A stretch of 64,000 nucleotides of DNA from Tiliqua scincoides (GCF_035046505.1 NC_089821.1:55708256-55772255), one strand, 5' to 3'. Numbered from the stretch's first letter, positions 22,402 to 32,873 are shown. Numbers and translations: made by a program. The notes: generated from the sequence alone by a model not told the origin.

Positions 22402-22730
22402 GGGCAGGAGGTCTGGTCTAGAGGGTAGAGCCTCCATTTGCCTGAAGATAACATCTGAAGGTCGCCAGTTCAAGGCCACCGGGCACCATGCAACATTGAG
22501 GCAGCTGACAAGCTGAAGCCGAGCTATTCCATCTGCTCTGAGTGTGGGAGGATGGAGGCCAGAATGTGAAACCAGATCAAGAAAGTAACACCTGAATGTT
22601 GTGGTTCTTGTAAGATAGAACATTCTTTCAAATTGTAAAAATCCCTACGGGGATTTAATAAGCCTGCCTATGTAAACCGCCTTGAATAAAGTCTTGAATA
22701 AAGACCAAGAAAGGAGATATATAAATACCT

Positions 22731-22795
<65 letters not shown>
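22402..22795 (+). mobile_element. tRNA-type SINE with CCGCCTTG tail, copy 1 (nested in CR1)
   Basis: The head GGGCAGGAGGTCTGGTCTAG contains box A-like TGGTCTAGAGGG (22414-22425) and box B-like AGTTCAAGGCC (22467-22477), as in tRNA-derived SINEs. The body continues GCTATTCCATCTGCTCTGAG and AAATCCCTACGGGGATTTAA. The tail GTAAACCGCCTTGAATAAAG...AAGGAGATATATAAATACCT ends in (TAT)n. CTTGAATAAAGT is duplicated in the tail. It is inserted into the minus-strand CR1 with the CR1 sequence resuming on the other side, so it is younger than that CR1. A second copy is at 54411-54783. Confidence 0.9.
22735..22795. repeat. (TAT)n tail of the nested SINE
   Basis: About 20 ATT/TAT units form the 3' tail of the SINE. 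They probably expanded from its short terminal repeat. Confidence 0.9.
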
Positions 22796-22871
22796 TATCT
22801 ATCACAGACAGCTCAGAACCTAACAGCATATATATGAAATTTTGATTTCTTGCCCCAATATGCTAGGTAAG

Positions 22872-23487
22872 ACATGTATTTGCTTGTTACAATGCAGCCA
22901 TTAGTTTCATTTATATCCTCTTCTGAGCTCAGTGGAGAGCCATGCAAGCATGCTATACCCAAGGCCCATATGTTCATTCTTAGGAAAGCCCAGAGAGGTT
23001 TCTTGAGCAAATTTAGCATTGCCTGGCCAGTGGCTCCTATATTTACATCACTGTGGTCGTTAATTTGAGAGAGACCTTTTATTTTCCCCTCCCCATTGCA
23101 GGGGGGAAAATGTGACCTTTTGAAATGTTTATACCAATCAACAAAAAAGTCTCACGCTGCCAGATTCCAAGAAACATGAGACAGTCTGGACTGGGAAAAG
23201 GCAAGGGGCCTATATACTGAAAGAAAGAGACAGCAGTAAAGAGTTCACAGTCAGGGTGAACCATAAGGTGATAAGACTGGATGTGATGGAAAGGCCAAAA
23301 TGCACATACTTTTAAAGAGGAAAAGGGTTTGGGATAACCCACAAGTATTCTGGTTCCTCAAATCAAATAGTGGATAGTCATTGGTCTATGTTTCCTTTTC
23401 CCCGTCCAATATGTATCAATTGAGACCTGGTCTACACATGCAACAGGATAAGGTTGCTCAGTCCTAAGATGGTAGAATGCACTTCAA
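22872..23487. other. No recognised feature
   Basis: Unique-looking DNA. The frame at 22813-23068 has no known domain. Confidence 0.4.
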
Positions 23488-23942
23488 ACTCCAACAGTCC
23501 AGTCCTATTGGGCTGCCCTTGCTGATTGCTGTAAAGCAGCCCTAAAGCAGACTCTGACACCACGATCTGCCAGAGTACTGATGGGAAGGCTGGAGACATT
23601 ATCAGAGCCCTGGTCATCCAGCGCAAGAGGTGGGAAGGGGTGTGGGAGGCTGTGGGAGGGGGTGTATCCAGTGGCAATGGTGCACAATGGATCCTGTCCC
23701 CACTGGCAGCAGCCTCTCCAACCCCTTTCTCGCCTCAGACATGTACCAGCAACAACACTGGTGCTGGTGATGCTGTCTGATGAGACCCATTGCAGTGTTG
23801 GAGGTTTACAGAGGGGAAAGGGGATTAACCTCTTTCCTCTCCAAAGCCTTCCGCTCTGCCCCCTCCCATGGATACAGTGCATTCATGTTTCTCATGGCTG
23901 CACCAGTGGGGGAGGGGAGGTGTCAGGGTAGGATTGGGCCAC
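23488..23942. mobile_element. Long AATCCTA-type foldback element
   Basis: It starts AACAGTCCAGTCCTATTGGG and ends GTGTCAGGGTAGGATTGGGC. The interior has GCAATGGTGCACAATGGATC, TCGCCTCAGACATG and GATGAGACCCATTGCAGTG, the last a reverse relative of the ATGGGTCTCCTC block. Overlapping frames on both strands are not genes. Confidence 0.65.
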
Positions 23943-24187
23943 AAGTCATTGACTGCATTATTGAATGCTCATCTACGTCAAGAACTCCTTGCAAACAGAA
24001 TATCGCTGCAATCAACCTTCCCGCCCGATGCATGTGTTTGCTATTTGCAGGGATATATTAATGCAGAGGAGCATTCAAAACTGGATTCTTCCACCTCCAT
24101 CTGAAAAGATGCCGTATATCCTACTATCAGTTCTTAGCACAACCAGCTCTTACCACTAAGGAATGGTGCCCGTCTCAAGAAGCAGAT

Positions 24188-24728
24188 TTTGAGTGCAATC
24201 CAGAGTGCTTGTTGGGCCAGCACAAGTCTTTTGTGCTGGACCAAGAGCGCCACAAATGTAAACTTGTCTGCAACAACTCAGAGAGGCTGGGGTGAGGACG
24301 TGTGCCAGCCTCCCCATGCCAGACCTCTACCAGGCAGGGACAGGGGTAAGTTTGAGCCAACCTGGGAGACCGGCACTGGGGGTTTGGGAGGGTGGAACAG
24401 GGGCATTTCAGGACATTGGGAAGGAGTGCAGTGAGTGGGCAGGTAGGGAGACCAGGCCCAGGAGGGAGGTGGGACGGGCTCCAGCACTTAGGCTAGATCC
24501 TAACCCCCCTCCCAAGCAGCCCAGCATTACAACGGGCTGCTCAGATCTGTGCCAGGGAACCCATTGGTGCAGATCTGAGTAGCTCCTTTGAGGTAGCTGT
24601 CACACAACAAGTGGTATGGGGAAATACCCCTTACTCCAAGTTGCGCTGGATCCACCTCCTACCCTGTGCTGGATACAGTGCAGCCCAGCCTGTCGGCTGT
24701 TCCAGCACAGGATAGGATTGGGTTGCCC
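24188..24728. mobile_element. Long AATCCTA-type foldback element
   Basis: It opens TTGAGTGCAATCCAGAGTGC and closes AGCACAGGATAGGATTGGGT. Inside, GGGCCAGCACAAGTCTTTTG is inverted as TTGTGCTGGACC close by, forming a local hairpin. CTTACTCCAAGTTGCGCTGG and GTGCTGGATACAGTGCAGCC match the 15708-16202 copy. Confidence 0.68.
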
Positions 24729-24984
24729 ATCTATTTTTCCATGTATATTAGTGTGTGCATGTGCATACATGCACACACATGTCTGTTTGGGCAGGAAAAG
24801 TAACATGGATTTTTTTTTTCTGCCTCAGGCAGAAATGTCTTAGGCCATTTCTGACTTTCACTAGAAGATGTTATGCTGCCCACTTCATTATTTAAGCTGG
24901 GCCTACAAGATCCACAATGCCTGATCCTGCAGAACTCCCATGAATAGCAGAACATTTTACTTTGCTTTTTCTCTCTTCCATTGG

Positions 24985-25075
24985 ACTGCAATCCTATACA
25001 CATTTTCCTACAAATAAGGCCCATTGAAGTAAATAAGGGTTACTTCTGAGTAGGCATGTAGGAGATTGCACTGTA
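24985..25075. repeat. Palindromic squamate-type short repeat, copy 2 (nearly complete)
   Basis: The left arm TGCAATCCTATACACATTTT and AAGGCCCATTGAAG are mirrored by GGGTTACTTCTGAGTAGGCA and TGTAGGAGATTGCACTGTAG. The arms fold on each other over about 85 bp. No obvious target duplication. Confidence 0.75.
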
Positions 25076-25096
25076 GGGGAAAGTAACACTACATGC

Positions 25097-25266
25097 AACT
25101 TCCTTATATTGACTCAGTATATAAAATCCAGTATTGTCAATGATGACTGACTCTGGCTTTTTTAAAGTCTAAGGCAGAAAGCAGTCTTTCCCAGCCCTGC
25201 AATCTGAGATGGGAAGATTGGTGATTGAATGGGGGGGGGGTTTCATGTATTCTACCACTGAGTTAG
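25097..25266 (-). mobile_element. tRNA-derived SINE of squamate type, copy 2, antisense
   Basis: On the minus strand it begins TAACTCAGTGGTAGAATACA (box A region, at 25246-25265) and ends ACTGAGTCAATATAAGGAAG. This corresponds to the 21271-21462 family, with the CCAGAGTCAGTCATCATTG block shared loosely. The box B region is degraded. Old copy. Confidence 0.7.
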
Positions 25267-25904
25267 GAAATGTCTGAAGCCACCCTCAAACTGCCAAACA
25301 AGCAAGCCTTCAATTCCACTACTTACTCAGTTTTCATAACATTGTGGTTTGCAGTGATCACAAAGGTCATTGAAGAATGAAAAAAAGATACATACACACA
25401 CAACATTTACCACTGCTAAATGCAATAAAAATGATCAGAATTTGTGAAGCTCATAGGGACATTTATTCAATAACGTTCAAGAATTCTTTTCCATTGCCAG
25501 ATTTAGCCACAAAGGGAGGCCCTCTGCTGTCTGGCTACCCCAAACATTCAGTTTGGTCAAATGAAGCTGAATGAGGAAGAAGAATGATATCTCCCAGGCA
25601 CAAAGAAGGGATACTTGCTATATAAATAAAAATGGAGTTTATGCCATAATAGGGCTGGAGTGATGGATCACAGGGTAGAGTGCACAGCCTTCTGTATCTC
25701 CTCACACCATGATGGCTGCACAAAAAACTCCTGACTGAACATATCCTCAGTCACTCATATCCATTCTCGGCATAAGTCTGTTGTCAAACTTGGCCCATGA
25801 AACTGACACATCTCAAGCCCAGACCTGAGCAGAAAGTTGATGGTGGTTTGCATTTTTTTTCCCATAAGTATCATATTGATTTACTAATGCAGTCATTCCC
25901 AAAG
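25267..25904. other. No recognised feature
   Basis: Unique-looking DNA. Short frames only. Confidence 0.4.
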
Positions 25905-26600
25905 TTTTTGGCTGGCGACTCTCTTGACCTGCTGGGCCATTGGCCACAGCTCCTGTCATGTCCATGGCCCACACAGCTTCCTTCTTTGGTAGGGCTCTAT
26001 TGTCAAGGGTTCAGGGCTTTCCCGACTTACCCTGGCCAAGAATGATGTGAGAAGGTCTCTGGAGAGGTTGACACAAGCTTGGTTTATTCTTGTCAAGGCT
26101 TTCACATTCATTGGCCCTGTTACTTCACAGGAGCCACAATAGTCCTTACAGAAGGCTGTGCCTAGTCCTGTTACGACACAGGGATTATGGACATCCAGCA
26201 GCCTTTGCTGATAGTCCTTGTCAAAAAGACCTTCTCCTTTTGTGCCTCACAGGAGGAGGCGTTTGCAAGTAGGCAGCAACTGGAGCTTTGCCCCCAGGTG
26301 GGCTTATCGCCTCTGGCAGTAGAGAGGTGGTATTGTCCCTGCCAGCCTGGGCTGGTAACCATGGAGGAACTGCCTCCGTAGGGCTTCCTCCAGGGGGCTG
26401 TAGCCCCCTGGGGTTCCCAGGGGCTGCCCCCAGGTCCCTGAGGAGCTGGGTGCCTGGTACCCCTAGGCAGCCGGGGGTCAGGTGGTCCTTATAACCTGCC
26501 GGGGTTCACTTGCCCCGGGAGAGTAGGACCCTCCATTCCCCCAAGATGCTCCTTGAGTCCCTTCCTGGCTAGGGACAGGTATTGGAAAGGGATCCTTAGA
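25905..26600. other. Unclassified GC-rich repeat-like block with hAT-like left end
   Basis: It starts CAGTCATTCCCAAAGTTTTT, like a hAT end, but no right end or 8-bp duplication was found. From about 26000 the DNA becomes GC-rich with internal inverted repeats, such as CAGGGGGCT (26391-26399) against AGCCCCCTG (26402-26410). The TGTCAAGGGTTCAGGGCTTT start near 26002 could be the edge of an old solo LTR, but this is not supported by a pair of ends. No coding evidence. Confidence 0.3.
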
Positions 26601-26699
26601 TGGCCGTCAAAGCTATATGTTAATTGCTAATTGTAGTCTTAGTATCCATGCACTAAACAATCTGCAGTTGTTATTAGATCAATTTCTGTCAGTAATAGA

Positions 26700-27247
26700 A
26701 GTGCAGAGAAACTTACAACCCAATCCTATGTTTCCCCACCCCACCTCCCACTGATGCAGGTGTACCAAAATGGCTTGTGTTGCATCCTATGGAGGGCACT
26801 CCTGAAGGCCTCCTCTAGCCTTCATTCATTACACAGGGGTAAGCCTTCACAGCACAGAGGGTTCTACTCGAACTAGCACCAGCTAAATCACCGGTACAAG
26901 TCCATGAGGACCTGGGCTACAGTTTCAGATCCAAGAGGGTGTTCGGACTTGGTGGCCAGCGCTGCCACTGAACCCACCCCATTCCCAGACATGGGCTGCC
27001 CTCCCACTACCCTGTTCCATCCTTGTTCCTCCCTCCCTTCTTGCATCCTTCCTCCCCCAGCAACTTTTCTTCATTGGTGGTTCTTTTGCAGTCTATCATC
27101 ACATGCAGGGTGCTCTAGCCTCACCACCAATGGGCTGGCAGCATGTAGCTCTGTGCAGTGCTGGCAAGCCACTTGCAATGACTGTGTGCCCCCCTGCCAT
27201 AGGAATGCTAGTTCTGGTGGCAGGGAGAGCGGTTAGAATTGGGTTGT
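26700..27247. mobile_element. Long AATCCTA-type foldback element
   Basis: It opens ACAACCCAATCCTATGTTTC and closes GCGGTTAGAATTGGGTTGTA, imperfect inverted ends. The TGTGTTGCATCCTATGGAGG, CACACAGGGGTAAGCC and GCAGGTGTACCAAAATGGCT blocks place it with the other long copies. Confidence 0.7.
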
Positions 27248-27677
27248 AAGTGGATGTCCCACAGATACTGTAGCTTGGCCTAGACCTGAGAGCCAATGTA
27301 TCTCTTAGGGCATCCTTTCACATCCCAGGCACTCAAACCTCTTGTCTACATTGGGTCCAAACTATTGTAGATGACTTATGATTGCCCAATATCACCTGCT
27401 TTTTCTGGCTTTCTGAACTTTGCAAGAAAGAAGTGTTTTATGACATTAAAGGGCCAATGATCTAATTTTTTCCCTGCATACCAAAGCACAGCTCTTCTAT
27501 AATGAGTCAATCTAAGTTATTCTGGGTATCTTCTACACTTCCTATATATGGGCCTTGTGTCTCAGATAACATCTAACTCACTAGATGATACAAATCTCAA
27601 GTACCCAATGGTACCACTATTTTTCCAAGTTGCATTTTTGATGCCAACTAGAAATTTGAAATTTTTTCCAGATGCAG
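27248..27677. other. No recognised feature
   Basis: Short spacer with no supported exon or repeat. Confidence 0.4.
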
Positions 27678-28012
27678 CCCAATCCTATCCTTTCCCCACC
27701 CTGGTGGTGCAGTCCTTTATACCCCCTTATGCCTCCATAAGCCTCCCATTCTGAAATGGGTCTCTTCAGACCTGTGGTAGCAATTTTGCTAGTGTAAGTC
27801 CAAGGAGAGAAAGGGAATAGCGAGGCTGCAGAAAAGGGGGACAAGAACTGGTATGCGCCATTGCTGCCTGCCTCTTGTAGCAGCACTCCCCAAATGGCCA
27901 CTGTTGGAGCACTATGCACTCTATCAGCAGCCATTTTATTATGACAGAAGTGCCTTTTGCTGTCATACATGGCTACGAGCGACAGCCCAGAATAGAATCG
28001 GGCCATCAAACC
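27678..28012. mobile_element. AATCCTA-type foldback element
   Basis: It begins CAGCCCAATCCTATCCTTTC and ends CGACAGCCCAGAATAGAATC then GGGCC. ATGGGTCTCTTCAGACCTGT and GGCAGGAGGCAG-like segments match the long family, but the copy is shorter. Non-coding. Confidence 0.6.
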
Positions 28013-29137
28013 ACTTGACAGCCCAGAGTAAGACTACCACTGTTACAGAACTAACGTCCACCAAAAAGCTATGAGGCTTCATAAAGAAGATGAACAAGGC
28101 AACACAGTACTAAGCATTAAGAATGCTGATTATTCCTTTCTAAGAAGGTGAATCGTTGGCTAGAGAGACGTCTCATTTGGAGTGGACAACACGTGGCAGA
28201 AAAACCCACTCCTCCGTCTCTTTCCAAGGCTTCTCCATTACCAATTTAAACCCAAAACAATAAACAAAGCACCAAGAAGTCCACCCTAACTGTATGTATT
28301 CCTGCTGCAATGTCTGTGGCAAACATCAGAAGAAGACTCACAGCAGGGGGTCTCTGGGCTGACTCACTCTCAGTGAACAAAAGAAATGCCTGACCATTAT
28401 TATTTCAATTATTTTCATTCATTCACTCATCACTTTAATTTTATTCTGCTCCTCCCAGCCACAAGGAAAGGATAGTGTGGTTCACATCTGGAACCCGGTT
28501 TCTCAACATTGGAACAAAGAACTGCCTCCAAAAATTATGGGTCTGAAAGATGCCAATTCCTTTATGGCAGAGTTCCTTTAAAATATCTCAAATAATTTAA
28601 AGAACAACAACACTGAGCAGAAGCACTCCAGAAACTTGAAAAATTAGTCATGAAAGTTAATTACACTGCGCTGTGGGGCTCTGCAGTCTAGAAGTCTTTT
28701 CAGATAAGTTGGCCTGGAAAAATGTTACTTCTAAAATATAATTGATCACTTTCCCTGTTATCAAAGTTGGTGTTGCTCACACCCCCCCTGCTGGTGCCTG
28801 TAAGTGCACTGGGCAAGAGAACAAGAGGTCAGGAGGAGGCTTGTGCATGCTTCTGGTATATAGGGAAATCCTCCCTGATAGCGCTGGACATAGATGCTGT
28901 GTGACCAAGACTCCCCTGCACTTACTTAGCCAAACACAATTCTGTCCCCACTTTGGTCTTTAAAGCTGTCATGGGGCAGACTCCCTCACGGACCCTAGGA
29001 GATGGATTCAAAGAAAGCACACTTTAAAACCACAGTGCCTCTCTTCATGTCCAAGCGCACCAAAAATCCAGAGGACCAAGGGCTGCACATACATATATAC
29101 TGCAAGCAATATTGACAGCAAAGCCCATAGTCAGTGG
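28013..29137. other. No recognised feature
   Basis: About 1.1 kb without a supported exon. ATTATTTTCATTCATTCACTC near 28410 is mildly repetitive. Confidence 0.4.
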
Positions 29138-29340
29138 AGGCTGCCAGCACCAGCCCCACACCCTGGGGCAAAGGTTTGCAATAGCCCCCCTTCAGACTGT
29201 GAAGCCTCGCACAGGTAGCACAGGCTACCTTGGGGAAGCTTCCTGTGCTTTAAACTGTGCTTCTGCTTTTCCAGAAGCCCAGTTTCTGAACCCATTGGGA
29301 GCCTCTGAGAAGCTGCCGTGGAGTCCTAAAGGCTCATGCC
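29138..29340. repeat. Unnamed repeat with internal hairpin, copy 2
   Basis: Shares its block order with 11741-11970. The hairpin arms AAACTGTGCTTCT (29252-29264) and AGAAGCCCAGTTT (29273-29285) pair with one mismatch around an 8-nt loop. GGAAGCTTCCTGTGC lies just upstream. The CR1 at 29397 lies close to its right side. Confidence 0.5.
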
Positions 29341-29396
29341 CGGGGCATTTGCTGCATCAAATATAATAGAAGGCTGTCAGGCTGAAGTTCTCATTC

Positions 29397-31252
29397 TAGA
29401 GAAATTAAATGAGTTCTTTGCATCTGTCTTCACGACAGAAGACCTTGGGCAGATAACGCTGCCTGAACGGCCCCCCCTGACTGAGGAATTAAATTGGATA
29501 GAGGTTAAAAGAGAAGAAGTTTCAGACCTCATTGACAATTTAAAGATCAATAAGTCACCGGGCCCTGATGCCATCCACCCAAGAGTTATTAAGGAATTGA
29601 AGAGTGAAGTTGCAGATCTCTTGACTAAGGTATGCAACTTGTCCCTCAAAACGGCCACGGTGCCAGAAGATTGGAGGATAGCAAATGTCACACCGATCAT
29701 TAAAAAGGGAAGGAGAAGGGAAGCGGGTAATTATAGGCCAGTCAGCCTAACGTCTGTTCCAGGTAAGATGATGGAATGCCTCATCAAAGATAAAAGCTTA
29801 AAACACATAGACGAACAAGCCTTGCTGAGGGAGAATCAGCATGGCTTCTGTAAGGGTAAGTCTTGCCTCCCGAACCTTTTAGAATTCTATGAAAAGGTCA
29901 ACAGGCATGTGGATGCAGGAGAACCCATGGACATTATATGACATTATATGACATTATACCCATGGACCTTATAGGATATACTCGTATATCTGGACTTTCA
30001 GAAAGTGTTCGACAGGGTCCCTCACCAAAGGCTGCTCAGAAAACTCCACAGTCAGGGAATTAGAGGGCAGGTCCTCTCCTGAGATGGATTAGGAACTGGT
30101 TGAGGTTCAGGAAGCAGAGAGTGGGTGTCAATGGGCAATTTTCACAGTGGAGAGAGGTGGAGAGTGGAGTGCCTCAAGGATCTGTCCTGGGACCTGTACT
30201 TTTCAACATCTTCATAAATGACCTGGAGGCAGGGCTAGGCAGCGAGGTGGCCAAGTTTGCAGATGACACCAAATTTTTCCAAGTGGTGAAGACCAGAAGA
30301 GATTGTGAAGAGCTCCAGAAGGATCTCTCCAAACTGGGAGACTGGGCAGCAAAATGGCAGATGCGTTTCAATGTAAGTAAGTGTAAAGTCATGCACATTG
30401 GGGCAAAAATCAAAACTTCACATATAGGCTGATGGGTTCTGAGCTGTCTGTGACAGATCAGGAGAGAGATCTTGGGGTGGTGATGGACAGGTCAATGAAA
30501 GTGTCGACTCAATGTGCAGCAGCAGTGAAGAAGGCCAATTCTATGCTTGGGATCATTAGAAAAGGTATTGAGAACAAAATGGCTAATATTATAATGCCAT
30601 TGTACAAATCGATGGTAAGGCCACACCTGGAGTATTGTGTACAGTTCTGGTCACCACATCTCAAAAAGAACATAGTGGAAATAGAAAAGGTGCAAAAGAG
30701 AGCGACTAAGATGATTACGGGGCTGGGGCACCTACCTTATGAGGAAAGGCTACGGTGTTTGGGCCTCTTCAGACTAGAAAAGAGATGCCTGAGGGGGGAC
30801 ATGATTGAGACATACAAAATTATGCATGGGAAGGATAAAGTGGATAGAGAGATGCTCTTTACACTCTCACATAACACCAGAACTAGGGGACATCCACTGA
30901 AATTGAGTGTTGGGAGAGTTAGGACAGACAAAAGAAAATATTTATTTACTCAGCGTGTGGCTAGTCTGTGGAACTCCTTGCCACAGGATGTGGTGACAGC
31001 ATCTGGCCTGGATGCCTTTGACAAGATTCTGGAGGAAAAATCCATTACGGGTCACAAGCCATGATGTGTATGTGCAACCTCCTGATTTTAGAAATGGGCT
31101 ATGTCAGAATGCCAGATGCAAGGGAGGGCACCAGGATGCAGGTCTCTTGTTATCTGGTGTGCTCCCTGGGGCATTTGGTGGGCTGTGAGATACAGAAAGC
31201 TGGACTAGATGGACCTATGGCCTGATCCAGTGGGGCTGTTCTTATGTTCTTT
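29397..31252 (+). mobile_element. CR1-type LINE, 5'-truncated, moderately old
   Basis: This 1.85-kb CR1 matches the 17572 copy from GAGAAATTAAATGAGTTCTT to its 3' end, which closes in about 1.5 TTCTTATG units. Readable pieces cover the reverse-transcriptase fingers and palm (29399-29941), the GVPQGSVLGP and FADD region (30100-30432) and the C-terminus (30432-31064). The frame is broken between these pieces. A small duplication, GACATTATAT repeated (29931-29959), interrupts it just before the catalytic LDF motif. It is more diverged from the 17572 copy than the 55293 copy is. Confidence 0.92.
29399..31064 (+). pseudogene. CR1 ORF2 reverse-transcriptase remnant
   Basis: The first piece carries KINKSPGPDAIHPRVIKELK and NYRPVSLTSVPGKMMECL. 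It ends at a local duplication near 29940. The catalytic LDF block follows in another register (about 29985-30010, with KVFD in place of KAFD). FADDTKFFQVVKTRRDCEEL lies in the next open piece and the C-terminal LYKSMVRPHLEYCVQFWSPH block in the last. At least two register changes make this non-functional. Confidence 0.85.
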
Positions 31253-31254
31253 TC

Positions 31255-31673
31255 CCTCTCACATAACACCAGAACCAGGGGATATCCACGAAAGTTGAGT
31301 GTTGGGAGAAGTAGAACAGGCAGAAGAAAATATTTCTTTACCCAGCGTGTGATTAGTCTGTGGAACTCTTTGCCACAGGAAGTAGTGATGGCATCTTGCC
31401 TGGATGCCTTTAAGAGGCAAATTGGACAAATTTCTGGAGGAAAAGTTAATTACAGGTTACAAGTCATAGTAGGTATGTGCAAGCTCTTGGTTTTAGAGGC
31501 AGGCTGCCTCTGATTGCCAGATGTAGGGGATGGCACTGGAATGCAGGTTGTGTCTGTTGTCCTGTGTGCTCCCTGGGGCATTTGATGGGCCGCTGTGAGA
31601 TACAGGAAGCTGGACTAGATGGGCCTTTGGCCTGATCCAGCAGGGCTCTTCTTATGTTCTTATGTTCTTAGCC
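31255..31673 (+). mobile_element. Second, older CR1 3' fragment abutting the first
   Basis: It starts abruptly in the coding C-terminus (CCCTCTCACATAACACCAGA) and runs through RKYFFTQRVISLWNSLPQEV to a CR1 3' UTR. The tail is TTCTTATGTTCTTATG-type (31651-31673). It lies only a few bases after the tail of the preceding CR1. It is more diverged than its neighbour (for example GATGGCACTGGAATGCAGG in the UTR), so it is probably the older insertion. The other CR1 inserted at, or created, its left edge. Confidence 0.88.
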
Positions 31674-31871
31674 CTGAATTCATGAGCTTGTGAGGTATCA
31701 TCACACTATGTGGCAAGACTTTTTGCAGTTGTCTGGTTGTTATCCTGTCGGAGCCAGCATTGCCTGGATGTTTCCTCAAGACATTTGGAATTGCACCTGG
31801 TGCTCCAATCACAACATTGTTACTCTCTTTCCCCAAAGACTCTCAATTTCTAAGACCGGAATCCTAACTAA
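31674..31871. other. No recognised feature
   Basis: Short spacer. The last three bases TAA flank the following foldback. Confidence 0.4.
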
Positions 31872-31931
31872 GGGCCCAATCCTATCCAACTTTCCAGGAC
31901 CAGTGCTGGAAAGTTGGATAGGATTGGACCC
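31872..31931. mobile_element. Minimal 60-bp AATCCTA foldback
   Basis: Two 25-bp arms and a 10-nt spacer only. The left arm is GGGCCCAATCCTATCCAACT then TTCCA. The right arm mirrors it, closing GTTGGATAGGATTGGACCC, with 24 of 25 positions matching. Flanks are TAA and TCA. The smallest AATCCTA element in the window. Confidence 0.8.
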
Positions 31932-32462
31932 TCAATCTCCCCTGAACAAGAAGACATGTGTTGCATCCTAGGGTGGGGGAGGCAGTAGCAGAGTTCTCAG
32001 GTTGTTCCCTTACCCCAGGGAAAGCCTACACTTTCCCAATGGGTTTCCTCGGTTTTGCATCAGCTATGTTGCTGGTGCAGAACCAAGGACTATAACTGCT
32101 GCAGAAAGGAAGAGGGATGAGATTCAGCCGTAAGTGGGTGCCACCATTCCAGCCCTCCCTCTGCCTTTATGCTTCCCTCCCCATCCAGAATCTCCCTCAC
32201 TCCTCCCCCCTCCCTCCCCGTCCCACCCATCAACTGCTCCCACTGCTGCCTTATCTGACACTGGCATACGGTGTCATCGCCACCTGTGAGCATGCATGGC
32301 CACCAGCAACTGTGCTGGTGTCCTTGTGCTCACCAGTGACATTGGCAAGCTTGACGATGTCTCCTAACATGTACTAGGACCCATGGCACTTCCTCTTGGA
32401 TCCCCTCTGATGCTTCTGCTGGTGGAATGTGTGTTCTGCTAAGCACTTGAAATAGGATTGGC
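31932..32462. mobile_element. Long AATCCTA-type element, right part
   Basis: It carries GTGTTGCATCCTAGGGTGGG, TTCCCTTACCCCAGGGAAAG and CAATGGGTTTCCTCGG, and ends GAAATAGGATTGGCCTGC. Its left end is replaced by, or merged with, the 60-bp foldback at 31872-31931, so the two may be one rearranged element. Confidence 0.55.
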
Positions 32463-32571
32463 CTGCTCATCACTGCATTTTATCATCTTCTCCAGCTCTT
32501 TCTCTTCAATTCTGCTATCTCCAGGGACTGCCACATCAATAAATGTCACTTTTTGTTTTCAACTTCAGTTA
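32463..32571. other. Short unrecognised spacer
   Basis: No feature seen. Confidence 0.4.
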
Positions 32572-32719
32572 GGTCTGGCACCCTGCACATGCCCAATCTC
32601 ATCTGATCTTGGAAGCTAAGCAGGGTCAGGCCTGGTTAGTACTTGGATGGGAGACCGCTTGGGAATACCGGGTGCTGTAGGCTTATACCATAGTCTTTCG
32701 AGACTGAAGGTTGCCAACC
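32572..32719 (+). mobile_element. 5S rRNA-derived SINE, copy 2
   Basis: 5S-like from GCACCCTGCACATGCCCAAT through AAGCTAAGCAGGGTCAGG, TACTTGGATGGGAGACCGC and GAATACCGGGTGCTGTAGG. Then comes the LINE-type tail ATACCATAG...GGTTGCCAACC with hairpin AGTCT (32692-32696), TTCG loop, AGACT (32701-32705). The first ~20 bp differ from copies 1 and 3, so the 5' end may be truncated. No clear target duplication. Confidence 0.9.
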
Positions 32720-32837
32720 ATTATGTTCTAACATCTTATCTGTTTGAATTTTAAAGTCCCTCCACATCTTCCCCTGCTTGTTGTTGTTCTCGTTTGAATA
32801 TTTATCTATTGCTTTTCTAGTTCACAAAGTGGTCACA

Positions 32838-32870
<33 letters not shown>
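32838..32870. repeat. (AAAT)n microsatellite
   Basis: About eight AAAT units, ahead of a hAT element. Confidence 0.9.

Positions 32871-32873
<3 letters not shown>

Larger units (their letters stand above)
21617..22871 (-). mobile_element. Old CR1-type LINE 3' part, antisense, split by a SINE
   Basis: Read on the minus strand this is CR1 3' sequence diverged from the 17572 copy. The 3' end lies at AGAAGAGCCTTGCTGGATCT (21618). Coding remnants include ELIETYKIMHGMHKIDRRKF (about 22010-22080) and PLYKLLVRPHLKYCIQFWSP (22190-22270). At 22401 the CR1 sequence stops (TCTTCTGATCTG) and resumes after the inserted SINE at about 22796 with ATCTATCACAGACAGCTCAG, which is contiguous in the intact copies. 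The ending near 22871 shows 5' truncation. Several stops and shifts relative to the young copy mark it as an old pseudogene. Confidence 0.88.

Noticed and set aside
31932-32462. A host exon around CAGATCCACC/CCCTCCCC-rich DNA
   Set aside because: It follows the block order of long AATCCTA elements, so it is treated as repeat.
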